A stretch of DNA of 64,000 nucleotides from Bog-473 sp963838835 (GTDB lineage Bacteria > Actinomycetota > Acidimicrobiia > Acidimicrobiales > RAAP-2), in the NCBI GenBank assembly GCA_963838835.1, contig CAWITA010000016.1, positions 310,001-374,000 of the forward strand, given 5' to 3'. Of this stretch, positions 36,466 through 45,424 are shown one piece after another. The translations under genes and the position numbers were made by a program. The first letter of the stretch is position 1, and every line of letters starts with the position of its first letter. Below the pieces are notes generated by a model. That model ran no database searches, had not been told where the DNA came from, and saw only the letters and a program-made list of their open reading frames with translations.

Positions 36466-36681
36466 ATGAGGTCCCGGAGCGCTCAGCTGCTCAACCTAGA
36501 AGAGACCGCGCTGGTGCTCGGGATCGGCCGCTCGACCATCTACCGGGCCGTGCGCGACGGAAAGCTCCCCTTCCCCGTCTACCGCATCGGGGGGACGTGG
36601 TACGTGCCGAAGCGGGCTCTCCAGAGGTTCCTCGACGGTGAGGAGGCCGTGCACCGACAGGACGAACCCAGTGAAGTCTGA
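36466..36681 (+). CDS. xis: Excisionase-type helix-turn-helix protein (Xis)
   Basis: 71 residues from ATG 36466, with GGAGG five bases upstream. The winged-helix/MerR-like excisionase pattern is LLNLEETALVLGIGRSTIYR, then AVRDGKLPFPVYRIGGTWYV and PKRALQRFL. It would bind the element ends, bend DNA and bias the integrase toward excision. It is convergent with int, separated by about 260 bp that contain a hairpin. This gene order is standard for actinobacterial tRNA-targeting elements. Confidence 0.85.
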   Translation: MRSRSAQLLNLEETALVLGIGRSTIYRAVRDGKLPFPVYRIGGTWYVPKRALQRFLDGEEAVHRQDEPSEV

Positions 36682-36823
36682 TGGCCTAGGTGGAGAACAG
36701 GCGTTCGCCAAGGACTCAACAAAGGTCCGGATGAGGAAGCCGTGGTCAAGGCCGGCCACAGGCCGCCCGCAGGGCTTGGCCTTGACAACGGCGTGGTAAA
36801 GGGTTCGACAGACACAATGCACA

Positions 36824-36846
36824 AGGAGCCCCTTCCGGGGGCTCCT
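36824..36846. terminator. Hairpin between xis and int
   Basis: AGGAGCCCC at 36824-36832 pairs with GGGGCTCCT at 36838-36846 around TTCCG. It lies between two convergent genes, so it may terminate both. There is no T-tract, as usual in actinobacteria. Confidence 0.6.
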
Positions 36847-36944
36847 GAATGCTCCTCGTCTAACGTCAAGACGGCATCAAGCGTTTTCGGCGGGCGGAGG
36901 CCGAAACCCGGGAGGAGCCTGTTGCGACGCGATGCAACTGTTTG

Positions 36945-38117
36945 TCAGGAATCGAGCAGTGTCCCGATGTGCTCGGCGGCTTTCTGATCCTCGCTCGAGA
37001 TGGCATCGGTGTAGTGACGGGCCATGTGGACGGTCGACCAACCGAGGCGAGCTTGCTTTTGGCGCTCGGGAATGACCGCGTCGAGTGATGTGGCCTGGAA
37101 GTGGCGCAGAGAATGCAGACGCAGGTCCTCGGGAAGGTTTGCGGCGACCCGAGCCTTCGTGAAAGCCCGACTGATCGTGTCGGGATAGGGAGGAACGAGC
37201 CCTCCAGGCTCAGCGGAGAACGCGAACGCCTCGGTCGGGAGAGCGACTCCTACGTCGGCTGCGAGCTTCTTCTGCTCCTTTCGGAGCTCTTGCAGCTGGG
37301 CCAGCGTGGTTCTGTCGACGGCAACCTGTCGAATGCTCGTCCTTGTCTTCGGCGACTTAATGACCGCACCTCCGTCGGAGGGAATCACAGCCTCATCGAT
37401 CGTGATGGTGGACTTGCGCCAATCGATGTCGGACCATCGGAGGGCGCCGGCCTCACCTCGCCGTATGCCCGTTGCGGCAATGACGCGCAAGCAGACCGCG
37501 TACCGAGGACCGAGCTGTTGCGCCTCCTTAAGAAGGAGGCGTACCTCCTTTGTGCTCGGCGCACGGATCGGCTCTCGGGCGTCGGAGAGCGGCCAGGTGG
37601 GCAGCTCGGTGTCCTGGACGGGGTTCGGCAACTCGTTGCCGCTCCACTTTCGTGCGAGCCGGCACGATCTGTTGAGGACGGATCTCACGTAGCGCACCGT
37701 CTCGTGGCCGCAGCCGGCGTCTTTCAGCTTCCGAAAGTAGCGCTCCACCTCGTATGGCGTAAGGCTGGAAATTCGTTCCCTCCCGATCGTCTTTTCGATG
37801 TGCACCTTCCATACGTTCTCGTAGCGGCGTACGGTCACCGGACTGAGGTCGTCCCAACCGTTTTCTTTCCAGCCCTCGATGGCGTCGTTAATCGTTGTGG
37901 CGTTACCCCAGGCGCGAACTTCCGGTTCTTTCGGTTTCTCCGGCTCAAAGTCTTGGGCCGCGAGCAGGGCTCTGAGTTCCTTCTCCGCGGCGCGCTTGGA
38001 ACCACGAAAGGTTCGGCTTTTGTGGCGGACGCGACCCTGTTGGTCGCGTCCGAGGAAAACGCGAAGTTCCCAAGCGTCCGTTCCAAGCTCGGGTCGCTTG
38101 CGAAGGCTTCCTGCCAT
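36945..38117 (-). CDS. int: Tyrosine recombinase/integrase of the tRNA-Ile element
   Basis: 390 residues from ATG 38117 (MAGSLRKRPELGTDAWELRV); a longer frame to 38282 would run through the tRNA gene and is rejected. An AP2-like arm-binding N-terminus (about 1-60: FLGRDQQGRVRHKSRTFRGS) is followed by the core-binding domain (TTINDAIEGWKENGWDDLSP, VRRYENVWKVHIEKTIGRER) and the catalytic domain: ATGIRRGEAGALRW (Arg I), SPKTRTSIRQVAVD (Lys), LHSLRHFQAT (HxxR) and LGWSTVHMARHYTDA (nucleophile Tyr). All catalytic residues are present, so it should be active. It integrates the element at the 3' end of the adjacent tRNA-Ile gene. Confidence 0.93.
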   Translation of the reverse strand: MAGSLRKRPELGTDAWELRVFLGRDQQGRVRHKSRTFRGSKRAAEKELRALLAAQDFEPEKPKEPEVRAWGNATTINDAIEGWKENGWDDLSPVTVRRYENVWKVHIEKTIGRERISSLTPYEVERYFRKLKDAGCGHETVRYVRSVLNRSCRLARKWSGNELPNPVQDTELPTWPLSDAREPIRAPSTKEVRLLLKEAQQLGPRYAVCLRVIAATGIRRGEAGALRWSDIDWRKSTITIDEAVIPSDGGAVIKSPKTRTSIRQVAVDRTTLAQLQELRKEQKKLAADVGVALPTEAFAFSAEPGGLVPPYPDTISRAFTKARVAANLPEDLRLHSLRHFQATSLDAVIPERQKQARLGWSTVHMARHYTDAISSEDQKAAEHIGTLLDS

Positions 38118-38156
38118 GCTCCCTCCAGACCCTCCCTGGTCACCGCGTTGACCATT

Positions 38157-38176
38157 GTTGGGATTGCTGTTGGGAT
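38157..38176. promoter_or_regulatory. Paired GTTGGGAT motif upstream of int
   Basis: GTTGGGAT at 38157-38164 and 38169-38176 (12-bp period), 40 bp upstream of the int start and 69 bp from the tRNA att core. It resembles the GTTGGGAC pairs at the other element ends. Candidate integrase arm sites that may also autoregulate int. Confidence 0.5.
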
Positions 38177-38245
38177 CAGCGTAGACCGGCGGAGTGTCAG
38201 CGCAAGAGAAGGCCGAAAGATGGGCTCTGGGCTGGGTCTTTGCGA

Positions 38246-38288
38246 GTGGGGCTAGCTGGAATCGAACCAGCGACCTCAGCATTATCAG
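38246..38288. repeat. att site at the tRNA-Ile 3' end
   Basis: The 43-bp core from one base outside the tRNA to the anticodon stem. It is perfectly repeated at 29530 and imperfectly at 23858 and 20418, all in the same orientation. Confidence 0.92.
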
Positions 38289-38320
38289 TGCTGCGCTCTA
38301 ACCGACTGAGCTATAGCCCC
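38247..38320 (-). tRNA. tRNA-Ile (GAT)
   Basis: A 74-base cloverleaf on the minus strand. The acceptor stem is GGGGCTA/TAGCCCC with discriminator A, the anticodon stem CAGCA/TGCTG, and the anticodon loop CTGATAA (GAT). The T-arm has GGTTCGATTCC. CCA is not encoded. Its 3' 42 bases are part of the 43-bp att core, and the gene is kept intact by the integrated element. Confidence 0.95.
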
Positions 38321-38394
38321 GGTGTCCAACGGTCGTCGGAGGAAGGTCGAGGTTACACGACAGCCCCGGGGTCTTCCCAGCCACTGGCACCGGC

Positions 38395-39156
38395 TCATCC
38401 GTTGACGAGCGTGGTCGTCACCAGGGCCGCCAGCGCGTCGGCGCCGGGACCGTCGATGGCCAGGTGCGTGCCGTCCGCTCCGAACCACTGCGGATTCTGC
38501 GCCGCCAGCGCGGCCCAGTCTGCGATCACGACGTTGTGGTAGCGAGCGGCTCCCCTGGCGAGGACCGCATTGTTTGAGTCCTGCCAGGGACGGTCGACGT
38601 GCACGTTCACGAACACCACCCGGGACGCTCCGCCGAGGATCGCCATCATGTTGTCGAAGTCGGCGTCGGTGATCGGCCCGTTGGTGCCGAGAGCCACGAT
38701 CACGTAGGCGCCGAGCTGACCTTCCGCCTTCAGGCTCCGGAGAAGCACCTCGCCGTCGGACCACTGCCTGCTCACCACGGCGTTCACGTCGATGCCGGGA
38801 ATCGCCGCCTCGAGCGGGTCCTGATAGTCGAGCATCACCGAGTCCCCGACGGCGGTCGCCCGGCCAGGCACGAACCCCGGCCCGGCTGGGCCCGGGAGCG
38901 GGGGCATCGAGGTCGTCGTGGTAGGGCCAGCCGCCGGAGCCGTCGTGGGCGTGCCCGGGACGGTGGACACAGCCACCGATGTGGTGGTGGTCGGTCGGGC
39001 CGCGCTCAGCCGGTGCAGCCGAGGAGACGTGCTCGGGCTTCGTAAGGTGACGAACGCGGCAGCTGCGCCCGCGAGCACTGCGACGAGTGCGGCGAAGAGC
39101 ACAACAACCGCGGGCGACGGTCGCCTCCGTCCCCGCGTCGAGGTCTGCCCGGCCAT
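38395..39156 (-). CDS. SGNH-type hydrolase, membrane-anchored and secreted
   Basis: 253 residues. A short cytoplasmic N-terminus is followed by a TM/signal segment (AVVVLFAALVAVLAGAAAAF), then a Thr/Pro-rich spacer and an SGNH domain. The nucleophile block is RATAVGDSVMLDYQ (GDSV), the Asn block VIVALGTNGPITDA (GTNG), and the C-terminal DxxH block is GADGTHLAIDG. This matches the stand-alone SGNH domain also found at the C-terminus of OafA-type acyltransferases, acting on O-acyl groups of cell-surface glycans. It is adjacent to the tRNA-Ile gene, on the chromosomal side. Confidence 0.8.
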   Translation of the reverse strand: MAGQTSTRGRRRPSPAVVVLFAALVAVLAGAAAAFVTLRSPSTSPRLHRLSAARPTTTTSVAVSTVPGTPTTAPAAGPTTTTSMPPLPGPAGPGFVPGRATAVGDSVMLDYQDPLEAAIPGIDVNAVVSRQWSDGEVLLRSLKAEGQLGAYVIVALGTNGPITDADFDNMMAILGGASRVVFVNVHVDRPWQDSNNAVLARGAARYHNVVIADWAALAAQNPQWFGADGTHLAIDGPGADALAALVTTTLVNG

Positions 39157-39202
39157 GAGGACAGTTTCGCCGGTCTGGAAGTCCGACGTTCAGCGCACCC
39201 GC

Positions 39203-40024
39203 TCATTCCGGGATGGCGCGATCCTCCGGCCACAGTCGGACCGTGGTCGACTGGCTCGCCGTGGCCAGGAGGTCCCCGTCCTCGGACCACAAGAACGCGA
39301 TCCCCTGGGCGTACCCGTCGACGAGCGCGTGGATTCGGATGTCGCAGAGCACCCACTCCGTTGGCTTCAACCGGACGACCCGCAGGGTGTTGTCGAGACT
39401 CCGGCCCATGGCCCGGCGACCGAGCGGCTGTGAAACGGCCCCCGAGAGATAGTCGCCGACGATGGCCAGGGTGGCCGCAGAGGGCGTGAGATGCCCGGGC
39501 ACTCGGGCCCACAGAGCCGAGTCCGGGCTGCCGGGCGTCCCGTCCATCTCCTCGAAGGTCAGTCCGCGGGCGGTGCGCACCTCGATGCTGTCCATGATGG
39601 TGTTGCGGAACAACTCGGGGAGGAAGCGCGGTCGGCATTGGTCCGGCGGAGGTACGTCGGGTGGGGTGACCCAGACGCCGCCCAGCTTGAGCTCGGAGGT
39701 GTCGCCGAGGGCGGCATTGACGGTGAGGATCTCGCGGCCGTCAACCCTGCCGACGGCCCGGCCCTGGGTCACCTGGCCGCCCACCGCGGCAAGCGTCACG
39801 TCCCATTGCATCTCTTCGTCGACCAGCGCATAGGACAGGTACTGGCCGGTCGCCCACACCGTCTGGCGTCCGGACGCCGCCTCGAGTGCGACGAGCGCTG
39901 CCCCGAGTCCGCATCCACCGAAGAGGAAGTTCCCCGGTGTCGTCAATTGCCGCGTGACCAGCATGCGCCAGCGCAGATCGTCGCCGTCGTCCCGTGCCAT
40001 GCCCAAGAAGGTGCGTGCGTCCAC
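39203..40024 (-). CDS. Acyl-CoA thioesterase-like protein
   Basis: 273 residues from GTG 40024 (DARTFLGMARDDGDDLRWRM); the longer frame would run into the tRNA-Ala region on the other strand. Double hot-dog layout: the first half has NFLFGGCGLGAALVALEAAS and WATGQYLSYALVDEEMQWDV; the second half has RALDNT-like SLDNTLRVVRLKPTEWVLCD and IRIHALVDGYAQGIAFLWSE, then DGDLLATASQSTTVR. This pattern (SLD..L, GxA.L...DG.L.A...Q) is that of TesB/thioesterase-like proteins hydrolysing acyl-CoA. Next to a class III CoA-transferase on the same strand. Confidence 0.8.
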   Translation of the reverse strand: MDARTFLGMARDDGDDLRWRMLVTRQLTTPGNFLFGGCGLGAALVALEAASGRQTVWATGQYLSYALVDEEMQWDVTLAAVGGQVTQGRAVGRVDGREILTVNAALGDTSELKLGGVWVTPPDVPPPDQCRPRFLPELFRNTIMDSIEVRTARGLTFEEMDGTPGSPDSALWARVPGHLTPSAATLAIVGDYLSGAVSQPLGRRAMGRSLDNTLRVVRLKPTEWVLCDIRIHALVDGYAQGIAFLWSEDGDLLATASQSTTVRLWPEDRAIPE

Positions 40025-40147
40025 GGTGGGGCACCCTACTGGGGTGGACCACTCGATCCGTTCGGCTACGTTTGCCGGCTCGCTCCGCCTACGATTGAAG
40101 GTCCCGGAAGCACGATGCAGCGTTCGCACGCCAAGTCGGCCGTCCTC

Positions 40148-40220
40148 GGGGGTGTAGCTCAGCTGGAAGAGCGGCGGCTTTGCAAGCCGTAGGTCGAGGG
40201 TTCGAGTCCCTTCACCTCCA
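40148..40220 (+). tRNA. tRNA-Ala (TGC)
   Basis: 73 bases. The acceptor stem is GGGGGTG/CACCTCC with one G-T pair and discriminator A. The D-arm contains GTAGCTCAGCTGGAAGAGC. The anticodon loop TTTGCAA gives TGC. The T-arm is GAGGGTTCGAGTCCCTT. It is followed by three short direct repeats of the ccggtcca type at about 40233-40264. Confidence 0.95.
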
Positions 40221-40266
40221 CGCCACGCCACAACCGGTCGACCAACCGGTCCACAACCGGTCCACG

Positions 40267-41469
40267 CTAGATTGCGCCCTCCGCGGCGAGCGTCGCAATC
40301 TCCTCCCAGGAATAGCCGGCCTCGAGGAGCACCTCCTCGGTGTGCTGTCCCAACTCGGGCGGGAGCCTCCTCGCCGTTGGGACGGGATCCGAGAATCTCA
40401 CCGGGACCCGGACGACGTCGGTGTCGGAGCCGGGAGTCCCGTCATCGTCGAAGGAGTCGATGTAGCCGTTGGCCCGCACGCCGGGGTCGTGGGCCACCTC
40501 GGCATGCGTCCGCACGGGGGCAAAGCGAAGACCCGCGGCGCCGAGCACTTTGCACCAGTCGGCCGTCGACTTGGTAGCGAAGACGCCGTCGAGAATTGGC
40601 CACAGCGCCGCCTTGTCGTCCTCGAAATACATCAGCGTTTTGAAGCGCTCGATCAGGTCTGGCCTTCCGATGGTCCGGTAGAAGTGGTCGCGGGCAGGCC
40701 CCGCGACGCCGACGATGGCAATCCAGCCGTCGGCGGTGGGGAAGATCCCGTAGATCCCGGGAATCATCGGGTGACTGCGGCCGCTCGGACCAGAGACCTG
40801 CCCGGACATGAGGTACCGGGTGTATTCACCGGCCTGGGCCCACACCTGACCACCGAGCAGTGAGGTCTCGACCAGTTGCCCCCGGCCGGTGCGTTCGCGT
40901 GCGTAGAGCGCGGCGAGGACGCCGGCGAGGAGGTTCTGGCCGGCGATGTGGTCGGCAACGGTGGCGCCGACGGGACTGGGGTCCTTGCCGTCTCCCCCCG
41001 TCGTACTGATGAGCCCGCCCGCAGCCTGGGCGCTGAGGTCGGCACCTTCGCGTCTTGCGTCTGGACCTGCCGCTCCGAAGCAGGAACCCACCGCGTAGAT
41101 GATCCGCGCGTTGCGCGCTGCCGCGTCGGCGAACCCGAGGCCCCAATCGTCCATCGTGCCGGGCTTGAAATTCGTGATGACGACGTCGGCCTGTTCGACG
41201 AGACGCAGGAAGGCGTCGCGGCCGGCTGGCAGGCGCAAGTCGATCGTGATGCTGCGCTTGCCGCGGTTGTAGGCGCTGAAGAAGGCCGACCGCCGATCCT
41301 CCCGACTGATCGGGAGCCACCGGCTCTGGTCACCGAACCCCGGCAGCTCGATCTTGACCACGTCGGCGCCCCACTCGAGCATCGTCAGGGAGGCCTGAGG
41401 GCCCTGGACCAGGAGCCCCGCCTCTAGGACGCGGATGCCGTCGAGGAGTCCCCCGTCCGGATCAGGCAC
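40267..41469 (-). CDS. CaiB/BaiF (class III) CoA-transferase
   Basis: 400 residues, GTG start at 41469. It transfers CoA between carboxylic acids via an Asp-acyl intermediate. Motifs are LLDGIRVLEAGLLVQGPQAS, LEWGADVVKIELPGFGDQSR, NRGKRSITIDLRLPAGRDAF, ADVVITNFKPGTMDDWGLGF and REGADLSAQAAGGLIS with the catalytic Asp in GAD. HIAGQNLLAGVLAALYARER and GRGQLVETSLLGG follow. Full length for the family. The substrate cannot be read from sequence; steroid or fatty-acid catabolism is common for such genes. Confidence 0.92.
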   Translation of the reverse strand: MPDPDGGLLDGIRVLEAGLLVQGPQASLTMLEWGADVVKIELPGFGDQSRWLPISREDRRSAFFSAYNRGKRSITIDLRLPAGRDAFLRLVEQADVVITNFKPGTMDDWGLGFADAAARNARIIYAVGSCFGAAGPDARREGADLSAQAAGGLISTTGGDGKDPSPVGATVADHIAGQNLLAGVLAALYARERTGRGQLVETSLLGGQVWAQAGEYTRYLMSGQVSGPSGRSHPMIPGIYGIFPTADGWIAIVGVAGPARDHFYRTIGRPDLIERFKTLMYFEDDKAALWPILDGVFATKSTADWCKVLGAAGLRFAPVRTHAEVAHDPGVRANGYIDSFDDDGTPGSDTDVVRVPVRFSDPVPTARRLPPELGQHTEEVLLEAGYSWEEIATLAAEGAI

Positions 41470-41652
41470 TCGAGCTCACGACGCCCGTCTCATGGCGCCT
41501 CCAACTCTTGTGACTGGGGCGTGGGAGGTCAAGCTGAGCGCCGACGAGGCGGAGGATCCTCCGTCGAGCGGCTCTGCCCCTCCTCATCTGGGGCTCCGAT
41601 GGCATGATCGGGGTGGGATCGTGAGGGGTCGGTCGGGGGATGGTGGATTGGG

Positions 41653-44123
41653 ATGCTTCATGACGATCGTCGGTGGGCGGAGAAGGTTCACCAGCACGAT
41701 CGCCGGGGACGGTACGCGTGGATCACTCTCGTCGCCATGGCTTTTACCGTCCTGGGATCGGGCCTGGTGTTGGCGCCCTTGGCGACGGTGGCCGGCGCGA
41801 CCGGTTCGGCGCCCGGACTGCGGGGCGGCGGCTCGATCGACGAGGCCTGGCTCACGGGGGCCCGACCGGGTGACCGCCTGACGCTGCTGCGGGAAGGGCA
41901 CCTGTGTCTAACGCAGCCAATCCCGGAACCGCCGACGCCCTCGGTTCACTGATCATCCGCAACCTCGTCCCGGACTCGGGGTACCAGTGGCACGACAGGA
42001 GGACCGGGGAGTCAACGCCGAAATTCGCCGTCCTGGCCGCTGGTACGAACCCCGCGGCGAACTCGACCCTGTACACCAAGCAGGTTCTCCACTCGGGACT
42101 CAACTACATCACAATGCGAGACGGGATTCGGCTGGCTGCGACCGTCCGCTTTCCCTTCGGCAGCACCTGCAGTGCGACCGATCCGTGTCCAACGGTCATG
42201 GAGTACTCGGGGTACGCGGTTGCCGCGCCGACCGACCCGATTCCGTCCCTGTTGGCCGAAGCCTTCGGCACCACGTGCAAAGACTGCGGGGACCCGAACC
42301 TGCTGCCGGACTCGGCAACCGACGTCGGGGCGGTCGTCGCCCGGGTGGCGGGCTTCGCCACCGTCAGCCTGCAGATGCGGGGGACGGGATGCTCGGGTGG
42401 AGCGTTCGACCTCTTCGACTACCCGTCGGACTACGACGCCTATGACGCGATTGAGGTCGTGGCCCACCAGGATTGGGTGGCACATCACAAGGTCGGCATG
42501 GTGGGCATCAGCTATTCGGGACTGTCGCAGCTCCCGGCGGCTGGCACGGACCCGCCCGGGCTCGCCGCCATTGCCCCGATGAGTCCGACCGACGACCTGT
42601 TCTCGACGGGGTATCCCGGCGGCATTTTCAACAAGGGTTTCGCGGCCGAGTGGATCGATCAGCGGATCGGCGACGCGAAGCCATCAGCCACCCTGCGTGA
42701 CGGACGGCTCGTGGCGCTGTCGACTACACCGCTGCCCGGCGTCGGGCAGCCGTGGACCTACGCCGAGATCGACGCCGAGCTGGCGGCCAGCCGCGGGGCC
42801 TCGTCGAGCTGCCTGGCGAACCAGGCGCTCCATGAGCAGTCACAGACGTTGGCCAGCCTGGCCGGTCCGAGACTGGTGGCTCTCCAGGGCGGAGTGGATC
42901 GCGCCCCGGCGCTCTTCGACCAGCGCTCCATGCGCGAGTGGGCAACCCGGATCATGGTGCCCGACTTCATCTCGGGCGCCATGGAGGACGAGCAAACCGG
43001 ACCCCAGTGGCCGGTACTTCTCAGTGCTTTCCCTGCGAGGACACGGGTCTACGCCAACCTCGTCAGCGGTGATCACATTGATTCGACCGATCCCCAGATC
43101 ATGAGTCGTTGGCTCGAGTTCCTCGACCTCTATGTCGCCGATCGTGTCCCGACTCCGCTCAATGCGCTCGCCCGAATCGTTCTAGACGAGTTCACCAGCT
43201 TCGCCTCCGGTACCACCGCGCAGGCCCCGTTGCCCACGCGCTTCACGACCGCCTCGACGGTGGCCCAGGCCCGGTCCGAGTTCGCCGCCGCCACGCCGCG
43301 GGTCGAAGTCCTCTTTGACAACGGTGCCGGTGCGGCCGGTCCCGGTGACCCACAATCGACGTACGAAGCCGGCTTTGCGCAGTGGCCGCCGGCGGGCGCA
43401 ATCACGACGCACGATTTTGGAGCCGGCGGGGCACTCACCACTACGGCTTCGAAGAGTGGCACGACGACCTTCACCCTCGAGCCCGCGGTGCGTCCTGCGA
43501 CGAGCCTGCCCCCCGATGGCAACGCCTGGTCGGCAGCGCCGGACTGGGATTGGACCCCCGTCCCTGCTCGCGACGCCATCGCGTTCCAGACGGCTCCCTT
43601 CACCGCGGCGACGACGATCGTGGGACCGGCCACCGTCGACTTGCAGGTCAAGTCGTCCGCGCCGGTCTTGGACTTTCAGGTCACCGTGACCGAGGTGCGA
43701 CCCTCCGCCCACCAAGAGGAGTACGTGACCTCAGGTTTCCTGCGCAGCTCGAATCGCGCTGACCGCAGGGACTCGACCCCACTCTTCACCGATCCGACCT
43801 ACCTCGCCTCGAGCGCCGGCATGCTGACCTCCAGTGCATACACCCTGGTCAAGATCCCGGTCGATCCGATCGTCCACACGTTCCGATCCGGGACGGAGCT
43901 TCGCATCGTCATCTCGGCACCGGGTGGTGATCGTCCCACCTGGGCATTCGCCACGCTCGATCACGGCCAGCGGGCCACCGTCCACATCGGGGGGAGCCTG
44001 GCGTCGACGCTGGTAGTCGACACCGTCCACGGTGTCGCCGCGACCACGTCGTTGCCGGCTTGCGGGAGCCTGCGCGGCGAGCCGTGCCGCACCTACCAGC
44101 CCGAAGAGAACCAGGCCGGATGA
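41653..44123 (+). pseudogene. CocE/NonD-type X-Pro acyl-peptidase family hydrolase, one frameshift
   Basis: ATG at 41653; hydrophobic signal (ITLVAMAFTVLGSGLVLAPL), then GSIDEAWLTGARPGDRLTLL. A one-base shift near 41900 moves into the frame that runs to 44123. The alpha/beta-hydrolase part has MRDGIRLAATVRFPFG, VVARVAGFATVSLQMRGTGC, GMVGISYSGLSQ with the nucleophile Ser, and VSGDHIDST as the likely His. The C-terminal jelly roll (VDLQVKSSAPVLDFQVTVTE, TFRSGTELRIVISAPGGDRP) is typical. About 820 residues when joined. It probably hydrolyses ester or peptide bonds outside the cell. The frameshift is the only defect. Confidence 0.8.
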
Positions 44124-44155
44124 CCACCCCTGCTGGTCCCCTGGGGGACCCGACG

Positions 44156-44482
44156 TCAGCGCCAGCCGACGCGACGTAGGACGTGGGCGCGGCAACGTCG
44201 GGCGCGGAGGCTCACGAAGGCGCATTCGGTCTCGGCCACGCACCCGCACGAGATCGCTTGCCCGTGACAGGCGGGGCACCGCTCCATGGCGCAACCCGGA
44301 TGGTGCGCCCCGCCGATGGGCGTCCCGCAGTCGCGGCACTCCTCGGGTTCGTAACGGTGCCGAGGCCGCGGCTCCTGGCCCCAGCGGATGGGGGCATAGG
44401 CCTTGTCGCCGATGATCACGGGGTCGGTCAGGCAGCTGATCCCCTCGGTCATCTCGCCACCACAGTGCGAACAAATGGCCAT
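44156..44482 (-). CDS. Small Cys-rich zinc-ribbon protein
   Basis: 108 residues; ATG 44482 preceded by GGAG. Several Cys pairs: CSHCGGEM at about 4, CRDCGTPIGGAHHPGCAMER at about 49, CPACHGQAISCGC at about 69. These would bind two or more zinc ions. No enzymatic domain is seen. It resembles small uncharacterised zinc-finger proteins of actinobacteria. It converges on the CocE-type gene. Confidence 0.7.
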   Translation of the reverse strand: MAICSHCGGEMTEGISCLTDPVIIGDKAYAPIRWGQEPRPRHRYEPEECRDCGTPIGGAHHPGCAMERCPACHGQAISCGCVAETECAFVSLRARRCRAHVLRRVGWR

Positions 44483-44586
44483 GACGCTCCTTTGTCGAGC
44501 CCGCGAATCCGATCATCTCAGGCGCGTGTGACGGCGGCGCGGATGGCCCGCCGACGCGCCCGCCCGGCTGGCCCTACGCTGCGCCC

Positions 44587-45408
44587 ATGACGACGCGAAA
44601 CCAGGGGGACCGCGCGGCGGGAGAGTCAGGGCTGCTGTCGGGCAAGGTGTGCGTGGTGTCGGGCGTCGGGCCGGGCCTGGGGCGGCAGGCAGCGCTTGCT
44701 CTCGCCACCCATGGGGCCGATCTGGTGCTGGCCGCCCGCCGTCAGTCGACCCTCGACGACGTGTTGGCCGAGTTGGAAGGCATGGGGTCCCGGGCCATCG
44801 CGGTGCCGACCAACATCACTGACGCCGAAGCATGCGCCCGCCTCATGGCGGCCTCCACCGAAGCGTTCGGCGGCGTCGACGTGTTGGTGAACAACGCTTT
44901 TCGGGCCGACGTCTTCCAGAGTTTCGAGGACGTCGACCTCACCCTCTGGCGCAAGATCATGGACGTGAACCTGTTCGGGACGCTGCAGATGACCCGCGCT
45001 GCATTGCCCGCCATGCGCGCCCGAGGCGGCGGTTCGGTCGTGATGGTGGCCTCCATGGTGACGCGCCAGCCCCAGCCGGCACAGGGTGGCTATGCCATCT
45101 CGAAAGGGGCCTTGCTCACCGCCACCCGGGTGCTGGCCTACGAATTGGGTCCGTCCAAGGTTCGCGTCAATGCCGTCGTCCCCGGCTGGATGGCCGGCCC
45201 CTCGGTGGACATCTTCATCGACATGACCTCGACCGGCCGCGGCGTGACGCCGCAGGTCGTCGCGGAAGAGCTCAACGCGCGGGTCCCCTTGGGACGGATC
45301 CCCAGCGACGCGGAGGTGGCCGGCTCCATCGTGTATCTGGCCTCGGACCTGTCTCGCGCCATGACCGGACAAGCGCTCGACACCAACGGCGGCGAGATCT
45401 TCGCCTAA
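44587..45408 (+). CDS. Short-chain dehydrogenase/reductase
   Basis: 273 residues, classical SDR. The cofactor motif is KVCVVSGVGPGLGRQAALAL (GxxxGxG with P), followed by DLVLAARRQST, where the Arg pair favours NADP(H). LVNNAFRADV is the NNA strand; the active site is VVMVASMVTRQ (Ser) and YAISKGALLTATR (YxxxK). PGW follows in RVNAVVPGWMAGPSV. The C-terminus MTGQALDTNGGEIF is standard. Substrate unknown. Its stop faces the LCP gene's stop at 45425. Confidence 0.9.
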   Translation: MTTRNQGDRAAGESGLLSGKVCVVSGVGPGLGRQAALALATHGADLVLAARRQSTLDDVLAELEGMGSRAIAVPTNITDAEACARLMAASTEAFGGVDVLVNNAFRADVFQSFEDVDLTLWRKIMDVNLFGTLQMTRAALPAMRARGGGSVVMVASMVTRQPQPAQGGYAISKGALLTATRVLAYELGPSKVRVNAVVPGWMAGPSVDIFIDMTSTGRGVTPQVVAEELNARVPLGRIPSDAEVAGSIVYLASDLSRAMTGQALDTNGGEIFA

Positions 45409-45424
45409 CGAACGCCGCGCTCGC

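Larger units (their letters stand above)
29530..38288. mobile_element. Integrative element at tRNA-Ile(GAT), segment 1, 8.7 kb
   Basis: Bounded by perfect 43-bp direct repeats (29530-29572 and 38246-38288). It carries a tyrosine integrase reading away from the tRNA, an excisionase-type protein, and a small protein I associate from memory with actinomycete integrative elements. It also holds an RHH protein, small basic proteins, fragments of a C5 methyltransferase and an AlbA_2 protein, and a large cyclase-AAA-TPR gene. No replication initiator or FtsK-type transfer gene is seen, so it is a reduced or satellite-like element. Confidence 0.85.

Noticed and set aside
38118..38282. Longer integrase start at 38282
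   Set aside because: It would translate through the tRNA-Ile gene; the ATG at 38117 fits the family N-terminus.
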